Below, one piece after another: positions 5,990 to 9,652 of a stretch of 9,652 nucleotides of DNA. The translations under genes were made by a program, and so were the position numbers. The notes under the pieces are model-generated. The model was not told the origin of the DNA and made no database searches. It saw only the letters and a program-made list of their open reading frames with translations. Position 1 is the first letter of the stretch, and the number at the start of each line of letters is the position of its first letter. Origin of the DNA: Candidatus Rokuibacteriota bacterium (lineage in GTDB: Bacteria > Methylomirabilota > Methylomirabilia > Rokubacteriales > CSP1-6); contig JACQCN010000176.1 in assembly GCA_016201575.1 (NCBI GenBank), positions 1 to 9,652 on the forward strand, written 5' to 3'.

Positions 5990-7438
5990 ATGGCAGAGAA
6001 GCAGGACCTGATCATCCCGGACGTCGTCGCGATTCTTCCGCTGCGCGACACCGTGCTCTTTCCCCAGGCGGTGCTGCCGCTGTCGGCCGGCCGGCCGGCG
6101 TCGCTGCAGCTCGTCGAGGAGGCCGCGCGGGCGGGGCGCGTGATCGGCGTGGTGGCGCAGCGGGACGCCGCCCAGGACGAGCCGGGCCCGGACGGCCTCC
6201 ATCCCGTCGGCGTCATCACGGTCATCCACAAGATGGCCAAGCAGGCGGACGGGACGGTGCGCTTGCTCGTCCAGGGGCTGAGTCGCTTCCGGCTCGTCGA
6301 GGTCCTGCAGCAGAAGCCGTACCTCCGGGCGCGGATCGAGACGCTGGCCGAGCCCGCCGAGGCGCCCAGCGACGTCGAGTCGCAGGCCCTCATGCGGAAC
6401 GCGGTCGCGCTGTTCCAGAAGATCGTGTCGCTGTCGCCGCTGCTCCCCGACGAGGCGGCCGGCCTGCCCGTCAACATCCCGCAGCCGGGCGTGCTCGCCG
6501 ACGTGATCGCGGCCACCCTCCCGACCCTCCCGACCGCGGCCAAGCAGGAGCTGCTCGAGACCCTCGACGTCAAGCTCCGTCTGCAGAAGGTCGTCACGCT
6601 GCTGACGAAGGAGGCGGAGGTGCTGGAGCTCGGCTCGAAGATCCAGTCCGAGGTCCAGTCGGAGATGTCGAAGACGCAGCGCGAGTACTACCTCCGCGAG
6701 CAGATGAAGGCGATCCAGAAGGAGCTCGGCGGCGCCGACGAGCGGACGCAGGAGATCGAGGACCTGCGGGCCAAGATCGAGGCGGCCGGCATGCCCGAGG
6801 AAGCCCACAAGGAGGCGCTGCGCGAGCTCGACCGCCTGGCCAAGATGCCGCCGGCGGCCGCGGAGTACACCGTCGCGCGGACGTACCTCGACTGGCTGAT
6901 CGCGATGCCGTGGAAGGCGGAGACGATCGACAACGTGGACATCGCGCAGGCCCACCGGGTCCTCGACGCGGACCACGTCGGCCTCGACAAGATCAAGGAG
7001 CGCATCCTCGAATACCTCGCGGTGAAGAAGATCCGCCCGGAGGGCAAGGACCCGATCCTGTGCTTCGTCGGCCCGCCCGGCGTGGGCAAGACCTCGCTCG
7101 GCCGCTCGGTGGCGCGCGCCCTGGGCCGCAAGTTCCACCGGCTGTCGCTCGGCGGCATGCGGGACGAGGCCGAGATCCGCGGCCATCGCCGGACGTATAT
7201 CGGCGCGCTCCCGGGCCAGATCATCCAGGGGCTCCGGCGGGCCGAGTCGAAGAATCCCGTGTTCATGCTGGACGAGGTCGATAAGCTGGGGATGGATTTC
7301 CGCGGGGACCCCTGCGCGACCGGATGGAGGTCATCCACCTCGCGGGCTACACCGAGGAGGAGAAGATCGGCATCGCCCAGCAGCACCTCGTGCCGAAGCA
7401 GGCGCGGGAGCACGGGCTCGCCGCGGGCACGGACGTGA
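5990..7438 (+). CDS. lon: Lon N-terminal fragment: substrate-binding domain and first part of AAA+ module
   Basis: This open frame encodes 482 aa, of which 1-441 are Lon and the last 41 are an out-of-frame tail beginning CATGWRSS. The Lon N-terminal domain covers about 8-205 ([11 protein letters not shown] at 15-25). A long helical, coiled-coil region follows (about 215-300), with [20 protein letters not shown] at 227-246. Next come the Walker A motif GPPGVGKTS (361-369) and Walker B VFMLDEVD (424-431). The AAA+ domain is cut just after Walker B, so a product from this frame alone would lack sensor 1, the arginine finger, sensor 2 and the protease domain. If translated it might bind substrate or ATP without turnover, which is speculative. 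Confidence 0.85.
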   Translation: MAEKQDLIIPDVVAILPLRDTVLFPQAVLPLSAGRPASLQLVEEAARAGRVIGVVAQRDAAQDEPGPDGLHPVGVITVIHKMAKQADGTVRLLVQGLSRFRLVEVLQQKPYLRARIETLAEPAEAPSDVESQALMRNAVALFQKIVSLSPLLPDEAAGLPVNIPQPGVLADVIAATLPTLPTAAKQELLETLDVKLRLQKVVTLLTKEAEVLELGSKIQSEVQSEMSKTQREYYLREQMKAIQKELGGADERTQEIEDLRAKIEAAGMPEEAHKEALRELDRLAKMPPAAAEYTVARTYLDWLIAMPWKAETIDNVDIAQAHRVLDADHVGLDKIKERILEYLAVKKIRPEGKDPILCFVGPPGVGKTSLGRSVARALGRKFHRLSLGGMRDEAEIRGHRRTYIGALPGQIIQGLRRAESKNPVFMLDEVDKLGMDFRGDPCATGWRSSTSRATPRRRRSASPSSTSCRSRRGSTGSPRART

Positions 7439-8238
7439 CGTTCACCGACGCCGCTCTGCGGATCCTCTGCCGGGGGTACACGCGGGAGGCGGGCGTGCGG
7501 AGCCTCGAGCGGGAGATCGCGACGATCTGCCGGAAGATCGCCCGCCGGCGCGGCGAGGGCGACCGCGAGCCGGTCACGGTCACGCCGGACCTGGTCTCGA
7601 CGCTGCTCGGCGCGCCCCGCTGGGAGTACGAGGAGCTGCGGGAGCGGACCCGCCAGCCCGGGGTGGCGGTCGGGCTCGCCTGGACGCCCGTCGGCGGCGA
7701 CATCCTCTTCGTCGAGGCGACGCGGATGAAGGGCGGCAAGACGCTGACTCTCACGGGGCAGCTCGGCGACGTGATGAAGGAGTCGGTGCAGGCCGCGCTG
7801 TCGTGGGTGCGCTCGCACGCGGACCAGCTCGGGATCGCCCCCGACTTCTGGGAGACCTCCGACATCCACGTCCACGTGCCCGCTGGCGCCATCCCCAAGG
7901 ACGGCCCGTCGGCGGGCGTCACCATGGTCGTGGCCCTGGTCTCGCTCCTGACCGGCCGTCCGGTCCGCGGTGACGTGGCGATGACGGGCGAGATCAGCCT
8001 CTCCGGCCGGGTCCTGCCCATCGGCGGCATCAAGGAGAAGGTGCTGGCGGCCCGGCGGGCCGGAGTCAAGACCGTGATCCTGCCGCAGCGCAACGAGAAG
8101 AACCTCCTGGAGGACCTCCAGCCCGGGGTCCGCGAGAGCATGACCTTCCATCTGGTCGACTCGATCCAGGAGGTCCTCACGGTGGCCTTCGAGGAGGCGC
8201 CGTGGCGTCCGATTCTTCCCGTAGAATCGTTCACTTAG
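7324..8238 (+). CDS. lon: Lon C-terminal fragment: end of AAA+ lid and intact protease domain
   Basis: This open frame is the remainder of Lon. The first ATG is at 7324 (DRMEVI in full-length Lon), so translation from here would begin inside the AAA+ module, and there is no obvious ribosome-binding site. It keeps the alpha-helical lid with sensor 2 (GVRSLEREI, 57-65) and the full S16 protease domain (about 100-290). The catalytic Ser196 lies in PKDGPSAG and Lys239 in GGIKEK; their 43-residue spacing equals that of Ser679 and Lys722 in E. coli Lon. The end, IQEVLTVAF (281-289), is the usual C-terminus. The intact catalytic dyad and lack of stops show little decay since the frame was broken. 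Confidence 0.85.
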   Translation: MEVIHLAGYTEEEKIGIAQQHLVPKQAREHGLAAGTDVTFTDAALRILCRGYTREAGVRSLEREIATICRKIARRRGEGDREPVTVTPDLVSTLLGAPRWEYEELRERTRQPGVAVGLAWTPVGGDILFVEATRMKGGKTLTLTGQLGDVMKESVQAALSWVRSHADQLGIAPDFWETSDIHVHVPAGAIPKDGPSAGVTMVVALVSLLTGRPVRGDVAMTGEISLSGRVLPIGGIKEKVLAARRAGVKTVILPQRNEKNLLEDLQPGVRESMTFHLVDSIQEVLTVAFEEAPWRPILPVESFT

Positions 8239-8245
8239 GAGTTGA

Positions 8246-8275
8246 TTGACAGGGGAATCCGGGGCTCCTTAGAAT
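8246..8275 (+). promoter_or_regulatory. Sigma-70 type promoter of the lytic transglycosylase gene
   Basis: TTGACA (8246-8251) is a perfect -35, and TAGAAT (8270-8275), 18 bp on, is a 5-of-6 match to the -10. The expected start point, near 8282, coincides with the GTG start codon, so the mRNA would be leaderless or nearly so. The promoter begins 8 nt after the lon stop and makes the next gene independent of the chaperone cluster. Confidence 0.65.
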
Positions 8276-8281
8276 CAAAGG

Positions 8282-8953
8282 GTGCCGCGGGTTCCTCTGG
8301 TGCCCCTTCTGGCTTTCCTCCTGATCCCGGTCGGGCCGGCCGCGGCAGGGACATACCGACTCGTCGACGGGGACGGCACGGTCCACTTCACCAACGCCCC
8401 GAGCGAGCCCCGGTACCGCCGGATGGCGGGGGTCTCCGGAACCGCCTCGGGTTGGCTCAGGCTCCCCGGCGTGCAGACCTCTCGCTACTCGACCGAGATC
8501 GACGATGCGGCGAGTCGCTACAGCGTGCCCCGGCGGCTCGTCGAGGCGGTGATCCGGGTCGAGTCGGGGTTCAACGCCTCGGCCGTCTCCAGCAAGGGCG
8601 CCCGCGGCCTGATGCAGCTCATGCCGCAGACGGCCGCGATCCTCGGCGTGCGCGACGTGTTCAGCCCCCGCCAGAACATCGACGGCGGCGTCCGCCACCT
8701 GCGCGGCCTGATGGACCGCTACCCGAAGAACCTGAGGCTCGTGCTCGCCGCCTACAACGCGGGCGAGCAGGCGGTCGACTGGTACGGCGGGGTGCCGCCC
8801 TATCCGGAGACGCAGCAGTACGTCGAGAAGGTGATCGAGGAGTACGGCGGGGATGCCGGGGCGGGCCTGCCGCGGAGCTTCTACCGCTACGAGCAACGCG
8901 ACGGGACGGTCGTCTACACGAACATCCCGCCCGTGTCCCGCGCCCGCCGCTAG
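8282..8953 (+). CDS. Secreted SLT-domain lytic transglycosylase
   Basis: This enzyme cleaves peptidoglycan glycan strands to 1,6-anhydromuramic acid ends in the periplasm. The 223-aa precursor has a signal peptide (about 1-22) with a likely cleavage after PAAA. The SLT/goose-lysozyme-like domain spans about 67-190. Its motifs are VESGFN (93-98; Glu94 is the predicted catalytic acid), GLMQLMPQTA (109-118) and AYNAGE (157-162). Short DUF4124-like motifs flank it: YRLVDGDGTVHFTN (25-38) and YRYEQRDGTVVYTN (201-214). The GTG at 8282 is chosen because it gives a complete signal peptide and sits at the predicted transcription start; an in-frame GTG at 8300 is an alternative. No ribosome-binding site is evident. 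A long hairpin follows the stop by 5 nt. Confidence 0.92.
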   Translation: MPRVPLVPLLAFLLIPVGPAAAGTYRLVDGDGTVHFTNAPSEPRYRRMAGVSGTASGWLRLPGVQTSRYSTEIDDAASRYSVPRRLVEAVIRVESGFNASAVSSKGARGLMQLMPQTAAILGVRDVFSPRQNIDGGVRHLRGLMDRYPKNLRLVLAAYNAGEQAVDWYGGVPPYPETQQYVEKVIEEYGGDAGAGLPRSFYRYEQRDGTVVYTNIPPVSRARR

Positions 8954-8958
8954 ATCAC

Positions 8959-8987
8959 TCGGAGGGGGCCTCGACGGCCCCCTCCGA
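8959..8987 (+). terminator. GC-rich hairpin ending the lytic transglycosylase transcript
   Basis: TCGGAGGGGGCC (8959-8970) pairs perfectly over 12 bp with GGCCCCCTCCGA (8976-8987) around the loop TCGAC. It begins 5 nt after the stop at 8953. No T-run follows on either strand, so termination would rely on stem strength or act as an RNA 3'-end stabiliser. Confidence 0.65.
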
Positions 8988-9008
8988 TACCTCCCCCAGA
9001 ATCGAGTT

Positions 9009-9027
9009 GCGCCGGCGGAGCCGGCGC
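9009..9027 (-). terminator. Second GC-rich hairpin, possible terminator of the minus-strand gene
   Basis: GCGCCGGC (9009-9016) and GCCGGCGC (9020-9027) form a perfect 8-bp stem with a 3-nt loop. It lies about 50 nt beyond the stop of the minus-strand gene ending at 9080, and no T-run follows. Its place between converging genes is the main support. Confidence 0.4.
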
Positions 9028-9079
9028 TCGAACGGCGGCGAGTCCTCCCAGACTAGGCGTCGGGCGCGGTGGGTTCGCC

Positions 9080-9511
9080 TCAGGGCTGGCGCCAGACCAG
9101 ATCGAGGAACCGCCCGAGCAGCCCGTCCGCGACGAACGTCTCGACCGCGTTCCGCGTCCCGTCCTGATCCATCCCCCAGAGCGCCGCGCGCTTGCCCGTG
9201 TCCACGGCCATCTGGATGAAGGCGTGCTGGTCGCGGGCGAACGCGACCGGCAGGTCCTCGTAGATCTGCGTGGTGAAGGCGTTGACGCCGGGCCCCCCGA
9301 CCGCGATGGCGGGGAAGAACTCCGCCAGCTCCTGGTTCAGGAGCCACACGTCGGTGACGACGACGGCCGCGCGGCCATTCGTCCCGCCCGCGCGCGCGTT
9401 GACTTCGCGCTTGAGCCGATAGGCGAGCGGCCGGTCTTCCTCCTCGGGCAGGATCCCGTGACCGACGACGATCAGCACGGTCGAGTGCAGGTCGAAGTAG
9501 CGGGGCATCAC
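9080..9511 (-). CDS. Conserved-looking protein of unknown function
   Basis: I do not recognise this 143-aa protein. It has no signal peptide or membrane segment. A hydrophobic strand, STVLIVVGHGILPEEEDRP (10-28), is followed by an Arg/Lys-rich helix, then the strand AAVVVTDVWLLNQE (48-61) and AIAVGGPGVNAFT (68-80). This alternating pattern and the Gly-rich turns suggest a small Rossmann-like alpha/beta fold. RNAVETFVADGLLGRFL (120-136) is near the C-terminus. A GTG at 9511 and an ATG at 9508 are adjacent possible starts; AGGA lies 7 nt before the GTG. The gene lies 31 nt after the comM stop on the same strand and may share its transcript. Codon composition matches its neighbours, so it is probably a real gene. 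Confidence 0.7.
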   Translation of the reverse strand: MMPRYFDLHSTVLIVVGHGILPEEEDRPLAYRLKREVNARAGGTNGRAAVVVTDVWLLNQELAEFFPAIAVGGPGVNAFTTQIYEDLPVAFARDQHAFIQMAVDTGKRAALWGMDQDGTRNAVETFVADGLLGRFLDLVWRQP

Positions 9512-9542
9512 GGATGAATCCTGGCGGCTCGCCTCCCTCGGC

Positions 9543-9652
9543 TCAGGGCCGGAAGCCCCGGTCGAGACCGCGGTACTGGATCGCCTCGGCGCAATGCTCG
9601 GCGGCTATTGTCTCACGTCCCTCAAGGTCGGCGATCGTGCGCGCGACCTTCA
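9543..9652 (-). CDS. comM: ComM/YifB Mg-chelatase-like AAA+ ATPase, C-terminal end (partial)
   Basis: Reading the minus strand from the window edge gives [11 protein letters not shown], then [20 protein letters not shown] and a TGA at 9545-9543. The pattern of a K-ARTIADL helix followed by EH-AEAIQYR is the conserved C-terminus of the ComM/YifB family. ComM is a hexameric helicase that promotes branch migration during natural transformation; many family members are annotated as Mg-chelatase subunit ChlI-like. Only about 36 codons are visible, so the catalytic motifs cannot be examined. Confidence 0.85.
   Translation of the reverse strand, partial: KVARTIADLEGRETIAAEHCAEAIQYRGLDRGFRP

Larger units (their letters stand above)
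5990..8238 (+). pseudogene. lon: lon, ATP-dependent protease gene with an internal deletion and frameshift
   Basis: Lon degrades misfolded and regulatory proteins. The N-terminal half reads in one frame up to ...DFRGDP (codon at 7310-7312). The next recognisable Lon residues, LRDRMEVI, start at 7312 in the -1 frame. In family members about 44-45 residues lie between these points: SALLEVLDP, the DHYLDVPFDL region, the sensor-1 IATAN strand and PIPP. None of them is present in any frame. The junction therefore looks like a deletion of about 136 bp, possibly through short C-rich identity (CCCC at 7309-7312). Restoring 136 bp would give about 794 aa, a normal Lon length. Everything else is well conserved with no stop codons, which suggests either a very recent mutation or a sequencing/assembly error. 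As given, no complete Lon can be made. Confidence 0.85.

Noticed and set aside
7295..7330. Programmed -1 frameshift in lon
   Set aside because: A frame shift alone would not restore the roughly 45 missing residues, including sensor 1, and no X-XXY-YYZ slippery heptamer in the right phase is present at the junction.
5452..8234. Several 290-490 codon minus-strand frames opposite hspR and lon
   Set aside because: They mirror the codon structure of the plus-strand genes, have biased composition and carry no domains.
8242..9219. A 325-codon plus-strand frame starting at TTG 8242
   Set aside because: It is out of frame with the lytic transglycosylase, whose signal peptide and catalytic motifs are clear, and its product is Arg/Pro-rich with no domain. 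It also crosses the hairpin and the antisense gene.
1..9652. CRISPR array, tRNA or rRNA genes, insertion-sequence ends or phage attachment sites
   Set aside because: I saw no spaced direct repeats, no tRNA-like cloverleaf or CCA end, no rRNA stretch, and no transposase or terminal inverted repeats.

Overview
This is a GC-rich, tightly packed bacterial chromosomal segment with no sign of plasmid, phage or insertion-sequence content. The gene set is a DUF1844 protein, a chaperone cluster carrying its own HspR-type regulator, a lytic transglycosylase, mazG and a comM tail. It would suit a GC-rich soil or sediment lineage such as Rokubacteria/NC10 (Methylomirabilota) or a deltaproteobacterial relative. 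That assignment is inference from gene order and composition; no rRNA or other marker is present.

Layout. Positions 1-940 (minus strand) hold mazG followed 5 nt later by the 5' end of a macro-domain gene that runs off the window. Positions 970-1365 (plus) encode a small DUF1844 protein whose 3' end overlaps, tail to tail, a minus-strand membrane-anchored protein of unknown function (1343-2002). A 212-bp divergent intergenic region (2003-2214) then carries promoters for both directions. From 2215 to 8238 (plus) runs the protein-quality-control cluster: a small heat-shock protein (hsp20), dnaK, a divergent dnaJ-like gene, an HspR-type MerR regulator and lon. Next comes a secreted SLT-type lytic transglycosylase (8282-8953), then two GC-rich hairpins. 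A minus-strand gene of unknown function (9080-9511) and the last 36 codons of comM (9543-9652) end the window.

How the genes work together. Hsp20 holds unfolding proteins, DnaK with a J-protein refolds them, and Lon degrades what cannot be saved. HspR is expected to repress the cluster. A HAIR-like inverted repeat sits exactly over the -35 box of the hsp20 promoter, so the repressor's own cluster appears to contain its operator. In actinobacteria DnaK is the co-repressor of HspR, which would close the feedback loop here too. grpE, hrcA and a CIRCE element are absent from the window.

Three things deserve attention. The lon reading frame is broken by an apparent deletion of about 136 bp that removes the end of the AAA+ core, including sensor 1. 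The J-domain protein has SPD where the normally invariant HPD should be, and only one compact zinc site. The HAIR-like operator links hspR to its target within a few kilobases.
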